Assembly: GCA_905182985.1 (NCBI GenBank) | Contig: CAJJDN010000011.1 | Span: 824,042 to 888,041 of the forward strand | Source: Paramecium sonneborni | Lineage: Eukaryota; Ciliophora; Oligohymenophorea; Peniculida; Parameciidae | Reading direction: 5' to 3' | Length of the DNA: 64,000 nt | Shown here: positions 25,508 through 38,537 of the stretch, piece after piece | Layout: each line of letters opens with the position of its first letter | Position numbering within the stretch: position 1 is the stretch's first letter | Made by a program: the position numbers and the translations under genes | Notes under the pieces: model-generated | The model's input: the letters and a program-made list of their open reading frames with translations, nothing else | Told to the model about the DNA's origin: nothing | Database searches by the model: none

Positions 25508-25867
25508 TTTATAATCAAAGTTAAATACATTTGATATTTAAAATAAATTATATTAATTGATTCATTAATTAATTGACAGGAAATTGTTAAAAGTTTCCAA
25601 AAATATATTTATTTCTTTAATTTAAAAGAAAGCCTTAAACAGCATTTTGATTGAATAAGTTAAATTTCTAAAAATTTGAAATGATGATATATTTATGGAT
25701 TTTTAAGAATGATTAAATTATTTTTAAATTGGATATTTTATGAAATCTTAATATAAAATTTGAGAACAACCTTGCTTAATCATTTGAAGTTGAAATTCCA
25801 AAATAAATTTAAAATATTACATTGAATAAAAAAATGTTGACATAAATTTATAATTGATTTATAAAAT
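25508..25867. other. intergenic region
   Basis: AT-rich spacer between two convergent genes. No feature recognised. Confidence 0.4.
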
Positions 25868-27280
25868 TCATTTTTGTTCCTAAAATTTTCTGACTATTAA
25901 TTCATTTTATTTATTGTCCCAACTAATTAAAAAATTTCCGTCTTAACTAAGTCTTCCAAAACTAACTTCAGTATCAAATTAAATAGCTAGTTCCTTCTCA
26001 AAATTATTATTTTCCTTTTTCCTTAATATATTAACAAATTTTCCATTTTTATTGACTAAAAGTCCTTTTGATTATAAATACTATAATTAAACAAAAGAAG
26101 AGTCATCATTTGAACCACATTATACAGGAATATATTAAGATCTTTCAAAGTTCTAAGTATTTATATTCATGTCATACATTTCCATATATTCTTTGCAATA
26201 AGGTTAAAACACAAATTGATAATCATTAATAAAACATAATCTTGTACCATGAGAATCTATTTTTATTTTTTAATTAATTTTCCACTTATTATCTACCTCA
26301 GACTATTATAATACATATAGAAACTAATCTTATGAACTAACAATTAATTAATTAAATTTTTCATTTAAACTTAATGAATATATTTGATGATTAATATCTT
26401 CTATAGTTTCTTCACATTACCAATTCTTTTATTTCACCCAAAATTTAATTGTAGTATCTTTACTACCTGATATTATTTAGTCTTCATTACTATTTAATAA
26501 TACACAATAAATAGCATTAGAATGTCCATTTAAATTTTATTTGCAGGCCCATTAATTTTCCTAATTTAAATACCAAATAATAATTTCAGAACTATAACTT
26601 CCTGAAACAAAATGATCAGATTTCATCATAAAATTTAAAGTTACTACATTATCTTTATGTTCACTCAAAATTTATAATTAATTCAAATATCCTTATTTAT
26701 TTTCAAATACCTTTATCTTTTTATCACAACCAGCCACTACTATGGAATCATCTTTATTAAAAGCAATTGCACGACATCCTTCATTATATTTTTATTTAGT
26801 TATAATTTCAAATGTTGGATTTATTTAAATTTAAGTTTGATTTATATTTTTTTCTTCTTGAACTTTTATATTGTTAAAGATTTTGAAGGTAATAGATTTT
26901 ATTTATTCTAATAATTATTTTATTTCTTTAAAATATCCTAGCTCAATTTTCTCAATTTAACATAGATTGGTTATTAGTTTATCAAATTAAGAAAGTCCTA
27001 ACTTTTCAATATTTATATTTAAATATATTTGCAGCTTATTTATGATACATTCAAATGATAATTTACATTCTTAAATTTACTTATATATATTAGAAACTAT
27101 TTCACTTTTTTGATTGATCCATTCTTGCATTTTTTCTTTAGGTAATAATTTACTAATATGATCAGCATGTTTTGGTAAACAATAATGACAAAAAGGTTTT
27201 TAATGTTGGCATTTATTGTCTGTACAAATTCCTATTATTTAGAATTGCTGATGATCAACTTAGGTACAAAATATTTACAT
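25868..27280 (-). CDS. B-box/WD40-repeat protein (470 aa)
   Basis: Intronless, 471 codons. The N-terminus is a B-box-like zinc site (MQIFCTQVDHQQF, GICTDNKC, FCHYCLPKHADH), followed by a helical, coiled-coil-like region of ~120 residues and then WD40 repeats: VVAGCDKKIKVFE, FVSGSYSSEIIIWYL, QIISGSKDTTIKFWV, and degenerate blades up to FLISWDNKQNELIVRKF. This B-box plus coiled coil plus beta-propeller plan is common in ciliate genomes; the role is probably scaffold or ubiquitin-related, but unproven. The start ATG is directly before the first zinc ligand. All Trp codons are TGG. Confidence 0.85.
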
Positions 27281-28891
27281 ATAAATATTTATTCAAAATG
27301 GATTAATAGAATTACTACAATCAGATTTTCAATGTGGATAACATTTAAATAAATAGAATAAAATACATATTCTTTAAGTATTTAATTATACTAATAAATT
27401 GCAATCAAAAATATTTTAGCAATCTTATACATTTCTTCCATTCATTATTGGTTTTCTAAATTTATATATTCAAGTTATATTTTTATATCCTCTTACTTTT
27501 AATTCAATGTAATTTTGGATTCATATTTTCAACTTATTAAGAAAAATCATTGATAAGAACTTTTTATCTACTTATTAATTTCAATCATTTTGCTTAAATT
27601 TATTATTCCATTGTAAAACTAATATTTATTTATTCTTATTAAGACCCCTTATATACTATGCTTAGCTCAATCAAATGAAATTCAACTCTGAACATTACAA
27701 CAATTAATTAAATTTAAAATAATTTTTTTAAGCTTTTTATAAATGCAGAATGCTTCTTATTTTGTTTTTGTATACTATGGAATTTACATTATTTGAGAAT
27801 ATAGTCTAATTTTATGGAGTAAATTTATCAACTTACTTTTTCATTTGAAGCAATTATCTATTTGATAATTCTATCAACTACTAAGATTTTTTATTGATAT
27901 CAAATGTATATTCCTTTTTGTCTTAACAAATCTCATTTCAATAATATCATGCTATTATATCTAATATAATAGATTTTTAATAATTCATTTTATGAACATA
28001 TAGAAATGAATTATAAAAAATTTTCTAAGAAATAAATTAAATAAAGCTTATTTTGTTTGAATAAAGGTTATTTCAGTTTATTTTACGTTACTCTATTCTT
28101 TATAAAAATTCTCTTGTCTTAATTATTATTTGTTAGAATTCCATTTTGATCATTTCAATAAGAGTTGGAATATAAAAATTAATATCATCATAATTCCTTC
28201 TAAAAAAGAAAGCATCTAATTAATTGAAAATTATTAGAATTTGAAGATAATAAACTTTAAAAATTTATATAAATTTGATAAATAAATATTGAGGTAAATT
28301 GATAAAATAATATTAATAAAAATAATTTTGATATTATAAAAATAATTAAAACATATTTTTAAAAGCTATTTAATCTGTTATTGAGAATAAGATTTTATAA
28401 TAATATTTTATTATTGAATAAACAATTATATAATGATTATTATTGATTTGAAGTTCGAGAAAGTCATTAATATTTATGACTCTTTGATCTTTAAAAATTA
28501 ATTGAATTTATTTGAGCCGCATTTAATTAACATATAGTTTATAAAACAGGTGATATTCTTAATAAAGTACTTTTTTTATTGTTTATCCATAAGTATTGAT
28601 GAGAAATATTAATATAATTATCAACTCACTCAATTTATGCTAGGAGAATTAAAAATAATTAGGATTCAATATATTGAAATGTTGTTAGTCAATAATAAGT
28701 ACCAATGTGGAGTAGGATTAAAATTTAATCATTTGCTTGATTTGGTATAATTATTTTTATTGCTAGTTATAATATATTTGATTTCCAAATTAAGCCATTC
28801 CTATTATTTACTAATATTAATTATCCTTACTTATAAATAATATAAAAATGATTTAATATTAAAATTCTTGTATTATTTTTAATTAAATAAA
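27281..28891. other. region without a supported gene
   Basis: About 1.6 kb, very AT-rich. A minus-strand stretch at 27300-27450 in the frame of the WD40 gene has a few Cys codons but two TGAs and is probably 5' flank. No other coding signal can be defended. Confidence 0.35.
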
Positions 28892-29064
28892 ATGGTTATA
28901 AATTAAATCGATTAATTAAAAATTATAAAAGCATAGTACAAAGTTTTTGGAAGATAGCGCGCTCCAAGACTTTTCGAAAGTGAAGTTAATAGAGGCAAAT
29001 CCAATCTAAGCTTACTTAATTAATAAGGGTCATGATAGAGATATCACTAAGAGACTTGATATAT
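28892..29064 (+). pseudogene. short gene or relic interrupted by two UGA codons
   Basis: ATG 28892 opens MVINQIDQLKIIKAQYKVF, then GRQRAPRLFESEVNRGKSN and LSLLNQQGS before TGA at 29033-29035; the same frame continues QRYHQET, TGA 29057-29059, YIKEVKTGEQIVKKKK. The patch is clearly GC-richer than its surroundings. The two TGAs could be removed by a 40-nt GT...AG intron (29029-29068), which then leads into KQKQESKQLRRKN; that is longer than the confirmed introns here. So this is either a spliced small basic protein or a gene with UGA at Trp-like positions. Confidence 0.45.
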
Positions 29065-29737
29065 CAAGGAAGTAAAAACAGGAGAGTAAATAGTTAAGAA
29101 GAAAAAATTTTTTTTTACTCAGATAAATGAAAGATATACATGCGGATAGATTTATAAAATACATATACATATGAAAATAGAAGTTTAAATGCATCGATTG
29201 AGTATCAATTTTCTATTTATTTGTGATTAAATACTATCTTATATAGCTAATAGTAAATAATTAATGTGTCTTCTAATTTTTTAAGCCTCTTCAAAAAAAA
29301 TCACAATCCGTAGATATAAAACAATAAAATTATTATTATATATTAACTATTGCTAGTGAATGACCTAACTCAATTTTTTACAATCTATGATTTATTTATT
29401 TAAAATTTTGTTTAGGAATTAAATATTTAATATTTGAACAAATTAATATAAAAGATAATATATATAAGTAGAATTCTCAATTTTTTTATGATTGCTGCTT
29501 AATCCACTCATATATAATTAAAGAAAATAATTTAATTGCTGCGTTAAGGCATTTATTTGTAAATTACTAAATACAGCATGAATTTATTCTAAAAATTTCT
29601 GCTCAAATCATTCATGTAGATATAAATTTCATATAATAAAAAAAGAAAAGGAGAGTGATAGAAAAATAAAAAATGTATAAAAATGAATTTTATAATAAAT
29701 TCTTTAGAAAAAGTTTAAATTAATATCAATTTGATAT

Positions 29738-32700
29738 ATGAACAACTTCACAGGTAGCTTAAATGAAAAGGAAAAAAACAATTTGTTATAGAAGTAAGCA
29801 AAGTTATTTTTAATTGTCTTTGAATATAATAAACTGAATTAGAAGATTAATAGCATAGGGAAATTGAATAAATTGAATGTACAATATGGGATTCTCTTAA
29901 CTATAAATTTAAAAAGATCACAATCCTAATTAAATTTAATGAAGAAAAAGAGGTAAGTTACATATAAAATGGATAGATTATAAGAATGTATATTTTTATT
30001 TAATATCAAGTGAATAAGTAAAGGATTAATTGTAAATGAGTGAAATATTAATTAATTTAGAATAGATTAAATATTTTTAATGGTGTGGAAATTACGGATA
30101 GAACTCTTAAAAAGTTGATAGATGGACAGGAAGTTGGAATTAAATAACCCTTGAAGATGTTGGTGGATATTACTCTATTGTTGGAAAGAAAGAAGGTTTA
30201 TGGAAGGAGTTAAGCCAAAATTATTAAGGGTTCTCAAAATATTAAAATATTTATATTAGGAATGATGTTCAAATCTATGAAGTTGGAAAATACATCAATA
30301 ATCAGAGAAGAGGAACATGAAAGTTTATATATGATAATAAATAAATGTATTTTTGAATCAATTATATTTTAGAGGAGGAGGAAATTATAATAATCAAGGT
30401 AAAAAAAATGGAAGATGGATTGAATTAAGTTAAAACTTTTAAAAGTAGAAGATATTTTTATAGTTATTTTTTAGCATAAGTCTTATTATTTATAAAGGCG
30501 AATATATTAATGGTAAGAAATATGGTATCTGGGATATTTTGTATAAAAGGAATGCAAATAAGTCATTTAAATTAATGTAACAAAAGAATTATAATTAATT
30601 TAATTATTATGAAAATTTAGAGCTTTTGGATTTTATGATCAATAGAATAATTTTATAGATTCAATTAAAATAGGAAGATGGATAGAACCAGATGACGGAT
30701 TTTGGAAGTAAATTTATTGATTAAATATTTATTATTTAGTTTGAGTTAAGTTATCAATATTGGTGAGTATAAATATGGTAAAAAAGTTGGTCTTTGGGAT
30801 ATAAAGTACAGGATATCTGATAATTAATCTTTTTAAATAATGTAAACCATTATTTCATAGTTTAATCTATTTTAGTGGAGGAGGATACTATAAATAGTTA
30901 GAAGATAATTCTGTTTTAGGTTCATTTAAGAATGGACAATGGATTGAATTAACTGATGGATTTTGGAGGTATTGAATCATTGTTTTTAATTAGAGATAAA
31001 TAAGTGACATATTATGGTGAATATTTAAATGGTTACAAAGTTGGTAAATGGGATATATATTATAATAATTAAGAAACTGAGTAAAATGAATATATGTAAG
31101 AAAATATTTCATTTAAATNATATAATAAACTGAATTAGAAGATTAATAGCATAGGGAAATTGAATAAATTGAATGTACAATATGGGATTCTCTTAACTAT
31201 AAATTTAAAAAGATCACAATCCTAATTAAATTTAATGAAGAAAAAGAGGTAAGTTACATATAAAATGGATAGATTATAAGAATGTATATTTTTATTTAAT
31301 ATCAAGTGAATAAGTAAAGGATTAATTGTAAATGAGTGAAATATTAATTAATTTAGAATAGATTAAATATTTTTAATGGTGTGGAAATTACGGATAGAAC
31401 TCTTAAAAAGTTGATAGATGGACAGGAAGTTGGAATTAAATAACCCTTGAAGATGTTGGTGGATATTACTCTATTGTTGGAAAGAAAGAAGGTTTATGGA
31501 AGGAGTTAAGCCAAAATTATTAAGGGTTCTCAAAATATTAAAATATTTATATTAGGAATGATGTTCAAATCTATGAAGTTGGAAAATACATCAATAATCA
31601 GAGAAGAGGAACATGAAAGTTTATATATGATAATAAATAAATGTATTTTTGAATCAATTATATTTTAGAGGAGGAGGAAATTATAATAATCAAGGTAAAA
31701 AAAATGGAAGATGGATTGAATTAAGTTAAAACTTTTAAAAGTAGAAGATATTTTTATAGTTATTTTTTAGCATAAGTCTTATTATTTATAAAGGCGAATA
31801 TATTAATGGTAAGAAATATGGTATCTGGGATATTTTGTATAAAAGGAATGCAAATAAGTCATTTAAATTAATGTAACAAAAGAATTATAATTAATTTAAT
31901 TATTATGAAAATTTAGAGCTTTTGGATTTTATGATCAATAGAATAATTTTATAGATTCAATTAAAATAGGAAGATGGATAGAACCAGATGACGGATTTTG
32001 GAAGTAAATTTATTGATTAAATATTTATTATTTAGTTTGAGTTAAGTTATCAATATTGGTGAGTATAAATATGGTAAAAAAGTTGGTCTTTGGGATATAA
32101 AGTACAGGATATCTGATAATTAATCTTTTTAAATAATGTAAACCATTATTTCATAGTTTAATCTATTTTAGTGGAGGAGGATACTATAAATAGTTAGAAG
32201 ATAATTCTGTTTTAGGTTCATTTAAGAATGGACAATGGATTGAATTAACTGATGGATTTTGGAGGTATTGAATCATTGTTTTTAATTAGAGATAAATAAG
32301 TGACATATTATGGTGAATATTTAAATGGTTACAAAGTTGGTAAATGGGATATATATTATAATAATTAAGAAACTGAGTAAAATGAATATATGTAAGAAAA
32401 TATTTCATTTAAATNGCAAAGTTATTTTTAATTGTCTTTGAATATAATAAACTGAATTAGAAGATTAATAGCATAGGGAAATTGAATAAATTGAATGTAC
32501 AATATGGGATTCTCTTAACTATAAATTTAAAAAGATCACAATCCTAATTAAATTTAATGAAGAAAAAGAGGTAAGTTACATATAAAATGGATAGATTATA
32601 AGAATGTATATTTTTATTTAATATCAAGTGAATAAGTAAAGGATTAATTGTAAATGAGTGAAATATTAATTAATTTAGAATAGATTAAATATTTTTAATG

Positions 32701-34406
32701 GTGTGGAAATTACGGATAGAACTCTTAAAAAGTTGATAGATGGACAGGAAGTTGGAATTAAATAACCCTTGAAGATGTTGGTGGATATTACTCTATTGTT
32801 GGAAAGAAAGAAGGTTTATGGAAGGAGTTAAGCCAAAATTATTAAGGGTTCTCAAAATATTAAAATATTTATATTAGGAATGATGTTCAAATCTATGAAG
32901 TTGGAAAATACATCAATAATCAGAGAAGAGGAACATGAAAGTTTATATATGATAATAAATAAATGTATTTTTGAATCAATTATATTTTAGAGGAGGAGGA
33001 AATTATAATAATCAAGGTAAAAAAAATGGAAGATGGATTGAATTAAGTTAAAACTTTTAAAAGTAGAAGATATTTTTATAGTTATTTTTTAGCATAAGTC
33101 TTATTATTTATAAAGGCGAATATATTAATGGTAAGAAATATGGTATCTGGGATATTTTGTATAAAAGGAATGCAAATAAGTCATTTAAATTAATGTAACA
33201 AAAGAATTATAATTAATTTAATTATTATGAAAATTTAGAGCTTTTGGATTTTATGATCAATAGAATAATTTTATAGATTCAATTAAAATAGGAAGATGGA
33301 TAGAACCAGATGACGGATTTTGGAAGTAAATTTATTGATTAAATATTTATTATTTAGTTTGAGTTAAGTTATCAATATTGGTGAGTATAAATATGGTAAA
33401 AAAGTTGGTCTTTGGGATATAAAGTACAGGATATCTGATAATTAATCTTTTTAAATAATGTAAACCATTATTTCATAGTTTAATCTATTTTAGTGGAGGA
33501 GGATACTATAAATAGTTAGAAGATAATTCTGTTTTAGGTTCATTTAAGAATGGACAATGGATTGAATTAACTGATGGATTTTGGAGGTATTGAATCATTG
33601 TTTTTAATTAGAGATAAATAAGTGACATATTATGGTGAATATTTAAATGGTTACAAAGTTGGTAAATGGGATATATATTATAATAATTAAGAAACTGAGT
33701 AAAATGAATATATGTAAGAAAATATTTCATTTAAATTTTTTAATTTCGTGGTGGTGATTCATATGTTGAAAAAATTATAGGAATTGATATATATTCAATT
33801 AAGATTGGAAAATGGATAGAGTTGAGTGATAAATTTAATAGGTATTGTCAACTATTGAATATCTTTATTAGTGAAAGTTAGGTTATTTATAAAGGGGAAT
33901 ATTAAAATGGGAAAAAAGTTGGAAGATGGGATATATTTTATAAGAACGAACAAATGTAAATATTTTAATATTTTACAATTTATATCTTTTTTTTCTATGA
34001 TTAATAGAGGGGGTGGATAATATGATAATGATTTAGTAAGAGATCAGTACTTAGATGAATTAATTGATGGATTTTATGAGTATTGTTATTTTTATTTAAA
34101 AGGTATGGCTAAGTAAATATGAGTGGTGAATATGTCAAGGGTAAATAATTAGGAATTTGGCAATGGATGTTTGGAAATTAGATGATGTAAATCTCAAAAC
34201 TATTAAAAATTAATTTTGGAATGAAGAAAAATATTCTGATTGACCTATTTAATTCATAATTCTTATTTTAGATTCATATACAAGACATATTTTAGATTCA
34301 TATACAAGACATATTTTAGATTCATATAAAATAATGTTTTCTAATTTTCAAAATAAAAATAATTAAGTATCGTTCTTTATTCATTTTCAACATCTAAACT
34401 ATTTGA
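29738..34406 (+). CDS. MORN-like repeat protein, multi-exon, copies inflated by assembly
   Basis: The protein is built of ~60-residue modules with the pattern GGG-x-Y...G-x-W-IEL...F...V-x-Y-x-GEY-x-NGKK-x-G-x-WDI-x-Y, e.g. KKNGRWIELSQNF, YKGEYINGKKYGIWDILY, KVGLWDIKY. Short Gly-Tyr/Trp strands of this kind are MORN-related and often bind membranes or serve as scaffolds. Each module carries phase-2 introns (before the GGG, and after DGFW), so exon structure has duplicated with the repeat. The stretch 29798-31118 is present three times because of contig overlap around N at 31119 and 32415; the real gene has it once. A TGA at 30318-30320 replaces the expected Trp of one module. Start (MNNFTGSLNEKE) and end (TGA 34404-34406) are uncertain; the last recognisable module ends near 34170. 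Confidence 0.65.
29798..33736. repeat. assembly triplication around N at 31119 and 32415
   Basis: The block 29824-31118 recurs as 31120-32414 and again within 32416-33736, which corresponds to 29798-31118. The copies look identical. Each junction is one N, inside the intron that ends ...CATTTAAAT. Only the third copy runs into new downstream sequence. This is overlapping contigs, not a true tandem array. Confidence 0.92.
34271..34328 (+). repeat. 24-bp minisatellite, about 2.4 copies
   Basis: The unit GATTCATATACAAGACATAT plus TTTA is repeated head to tail at 34271-34294 and 34295-34318, with a partial third copy to 34328. The length is a multiple of three; if the preceding frame is translated it would encode an IHIQDIFQ repeat. 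Confidence 0.85.
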
Positions 34407-35143
34407 TTTAAATTTTCTAAAATATTTCAAAAACAAGAAATATTTCTAAAATCTTTGACTTTCATAATCAATAATATTTTTTTTGAAAATTTTTTGAATT
34501 ATATCAAGAAATGTATATTTTCATCAAATGTTCAAATATGTCCTTCATTAAACTTTTATTAATTCATCATTAATTATATAATTATCGTTCGTATTAAAGA
34601 ATTGAATAGATTTAACATCAAGAACATTCCAATTTTTTGAACTTTTAACTAGTTTTTTATACACAGCCTTCATTTGTGAATGATATCTACAATATTTTAT
34701 TATTATTTTTTTCTTAAAATAATCAATAAGTTCCCATAGCAACATATTTATTTAATGATAAATTTCATATTATTTTCATTTTAAATTTAAATGATTAATT
34801 TTGAATATAAAAAACTCCTAATTATTCCTTTAAGCATCCTTTTAAAATATTTTTTTTCATTTTGATGTTTGGGAGCCATTCCAAAGCGAAAAAGAAAAAT
34901 ATTTATCTACTCTTTTTATTTAAAAATGAAAAATTTTTGACAATTATTAATTTAAAGGTAAGATATATTCAAAATAATAAATAGAATATAATATTTTTAT
35001 TATTTAAATCTACTTATTTTCATTGGATTCATTAAAAATCTGATTGAAGTATTTGAAATTTTGCATTCTGTGAGGATTGTAGAAAGAGTATACTGTTTAA
35101 TTGTTAAATCTTTCATGTTTCAACTAATTCTAAATTTCTTTTT
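34407..35143. other. region with weak coding hints only
   Basis: AT-rich. A plus-strand stretch near 35050-35140 reads FAFCEDCRKSILFNCQIFH with possible zinc ligands, but no complete exon structure was found. The standard-code ORF on the minus strand at 34548-34745 lacks ciliate glutamine codons and is probably chance. Confidence 0.3.
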
Positions 35144-35605
35144 TAATGAGAAATATCTAGATTTTTTAATATTGACTACCCTACCAGTTTAGATGATGCA
35201 AATGAGTTTAATATGGTATTATAATACAATGAGAATTAAAAATTTGATTATAAGTTGTAAAAGGAACAAAATAAAACTATTAGAAGAAAGAGGCAAAAAT
35301 AACAAGATTGCCATCATTTAATTATCTATATTATTTATTTTACTTTAGTATCAAGCAAAAAAATGATTTTAGCCTTAATAATCTTCTTTTGTTTGAAAAA
35401 TTTAGGCTTATGATAAAGAAATTAATCATTTATGCATAAATAATTATATTAAGAAACAAATTATTTCAGAATTTAAAAAAAAAGCGACTTAGAAATTAAG
35501 AGAACAGTCCTTTTTGTTCAAGGAATATGGTATATTTTAGAAGTATAATGTTTTCGATGTATTTTCTATTGATTGCAATTTACCATATAAATTCAATCTA
35601 TTTCT
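35144..35605 (+). CDS. possible spliced gene, unresolved
   Basis: Two coding-like stretches lie in different frames: DYPTSLDDANEFNMVLQYNE followed by a basic run (about 35165-35310), and AYDKEINHLCINNYIKKQ through KYNVFDVFSIDCNLPYKF (about 35407-35600). Joining them needs one or two introns that I cannot place with confidence. It would converge on the membrane-protein gene below. Function unknown. Confidence 0.35.
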
Positions 35606-37482
35606 TCATTAGACTACTTGTTTATCTCCTTTAAGATTTATAAGATTGTCTATATTAACTTTCTATTCTTGTTAGTTTACTTATGGTTCCTTTTAACTTT
35701 CAATTCTAATTTATTATTGAACATGATTCTGGTTCTATTAAAATTATTAATTTTATATTTATGGGGCTAGGCCATATTAACATTAAGGAGCAGCAGTTTA
35801 ATAATTTTATTATTGTAAATAAGGGTTTTACATAAAATTTTAATTTGTTGCATAATCCAAGTTTTAATTAAGATTTTATTCTTTATTTTAATAGATTTTT
35901 TCATTTTTATTTTAATTTTTATTTTCTGAAGTTCCTAATGCTTTACGTTTCTTCATTATTTTATAACATAAAAAGGTTGTCATAACAAAGTCAATAATTA
36001 TGATTATTCCCATATTTATTAGGAGACAATAAGAAAGTGATAAAGAAGTACCCACCATTGTACGATATACTGAATTCATTCTCTCTTAAGCACTATCTAA
36101 GAAACAATTTCTTGAAATTTATTCTTCTAAATTTTCTACCAAATCTATCATGTAGGAATAACTAAAAATTACAGTTATAGCAAGTAAATATATTGAAGTT
36201 TCTTTGATTATATTATATATCTTGGAATAGCACAATTTACAATTCTTTTGTATACAAGGCTAAACTTCAAAAATAGAAAAAAAAAACATGAAAAAAAATA
36301 AAATACATGCAAATACTAATTAGCATGTAATTAATGTGTTTTAAGAGTCAAATCTTTAACCTAGATTAATAATTTATTAAAAACTATTAATAATAATGTT
36401 TGTTACTTATTAAGTCTGCACTCTATTTTATATTATATTTAGTTTTAAGCAAGTAATTAATATTCAATAGTATCACCTATTGAATATAAAGGTCTTTCTG
36501 ATTAAAGTTTAGCTTCAATTTCGTTGAAATAAAAGAATTCTTTTTCAGTTGTTGTTGCTACTTAAAAGTAAGTATTATCTATTTCACAATTTTCTGGTTT
36601 TGGAGATAACAAGAAATAATCTTAGTCTAGCTTTGGATTTAAACTAATTTTTTATGGATCAAAACAAACTCCTCTACCTTTTACAATAGTCATACTTACC
36701 AATGGAGTTTTCTCTATTGATTGACTAGTGTATGCATAGAAACCATTACTATAAATTAAATTATAACCATTTAATTCTAATTCTTTATGTGATAATTCAT
36801 ATCTAGAAATTTTGAAATCACGTATTGGACATGGTTCTTCTTAAAGAACGCAATAAAAATTATTAGGATTTTAAGTTTAACAAACTTTGTAACCATTATC
36901 TTTACAATTTTAGGCTGTAGTAATTTAATTTTATAATAGATCATAAAAATTTAATTAAGATCTTTTTCCACAAATTTAAACCTCCTAAAAAGAATCATCT
37001 AAAGGTTAAACCCAATTCTTTAAATAGATAGGACTTTTTGGTTTAAAATTATAACATCTATTAAGTAACTACCAGTCTGTGCAAGTTGAAGCAAATAATT
37101 CTTTATCTTGTAAACATATACATCCTTCTGATGTTCCTGGTAGTTCATAAATACTTATTATTTCATAATTTGTTGGACATGATGTAGATAATTGAATTTC
37201 AAGTAAGACTCCTTGCTACCAATTTTCCAGTATATTTTTCATTTAAGAAGTAGAAGCTGAATTTGTACTTTATATAACAGCTGCCAATATAACTGCTACT
37301 ATTGACAACATTAATATAAGAACTATGTTCAAATATCTATAAGTCCTTCTCTTGTGACCAGAAATGTTCTCTCTATAGCCTTTATAGCAGCAATATAGGC
37401 AAATAAATATTCCTACAGATCCACTTCTTTCTTCATAAGTATCTGCACAGCAACAATTGCAACAACAAAACAGGATTTCCAT
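35606..37482 (-). CDS. membrane protein with Cys-cluster N-terminus and Q/N-rich tail
   Basis: Starts MEILFCCCNCCCADTYEERS, a cytosolic Cys cluster fit for palmitoylation, then a hydrophobic anchor (LNIVLILMLSIVAVILAAVI). A ~300-residue extracellular or lumenal part has paired Cys (GCICLQDKELFASTC, NCEIDNTYF). A second membrane segment (SLSLSYCLLINMGIIIIIDF) is followed by KIMKKRKALG and a Q/N-rich cytoplasmic tail ending KGDKQVVQ at TGA 35606-35608. The frame changes between about 36240 and 36420, so at least one intron lies there; its borders are not fixed. This two-TM, Cys-rich-ectodomain plan is frequent in Paramecium; function unknown. Confidence 0.7.
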
Positions 37483-38537
37483 TTTTTGTGGTTATTTCTT
37501 AATAAATTTTATTAAACAAAAGTCTATAAACATTAATAATCGGAATTCTATATAAATATCTTAAATAAAAATATATTTAACATTTATTACTGTATTTTAA
37601 ACCTAAACTTGCTTCTTTAGAAAATTAAAAAGTAATTCTTATTTTTAATTAACCATATATACTTATTTAATGAATTTTTTAAAATTGAGTAATTATTTCA
37701 ATTGATATTTATATTTAAAATATAGTATTAAGCTAGCGGATAAAGAAAAAATAATTATAGCGATTTTAAAACTTATCTAATTTCAAATAAAAAAATCAAC
37801 TTATGATAAAAATTTTAAAAAGCAAAAAATAAAGAGATCAATATATTTTGATTATAGGTGGATGAAAAGAACAATTTTGTTAATATAAAATGAATCTAAG
37901 AGTTGCAAGTAAATTTGAGCAATAATTTTATTGTTTTATATAAAAGTGTCGTTTTTAATAAAATTTATTTCAATTTAATCAAAGAAACATTTATTCTTAT
38001 TTTTTCATCACAAAATGAAACTTCTTCTGGTTTTCAATTTATTTTTTTTTCGTTCTCATTTTGTATCAATTTTTTCTTGTTTGATTACTCTCTGATAGAA
38101 TCTGAGAGTTCTTAAGATTTTATAATTAATTATTTATTTTGTTATTTTTATAATATATTCCTATTTTATTTGTTTAATTTATGTTATATTTATACATCAT
38201 TTAAAATATACTTGTAAACAATTAATACATACTACTTTGAAAAACTGATTCATAAAAATCATCGATTTCTACAATATTATTCATTTATTCTTAATAGTCT
38301 TGATTATTATTTCTGATTAAAAATATACAATTTACTTGATGAGATTTCTTAAAATTTATATATAACTATAGAAAATTGTATTATTATATAATATTTTTAT
38401 TGTAGAATAGTATATGAATAAGAATATCACAATCTCATTTTTCATTATTTTTTAAATTCCAAAATGTAAGAAATTTTGTAAATTATTTGCTTTTAAAGGG
38501 ATTACCTGTGTTATGCTAGAGTTCTAAATTGGATAGC
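37483..38537. other. intergenic region
   Basis: About 1 kb of AT-rich DNA. The plus-strand ORF 37903-38115 lacks ciliate glutamine codons and is low complexity (F/I/S), so I do not call it. Confidence 0.35.

Noticed and set aside
27300..27450. Upstream extension of the B-box/WD40 protein with CYPH and KSDC
   Set aside because: Contains two TGAs and lies before a good ATG that starts just ahead of the first zinc ligand; no need for it.
29798..33736. True tandem gene triplication
   Set aside because: Copies look identical, meet at single Ns and share no boundary duplication signature; contig overlap is simpler.
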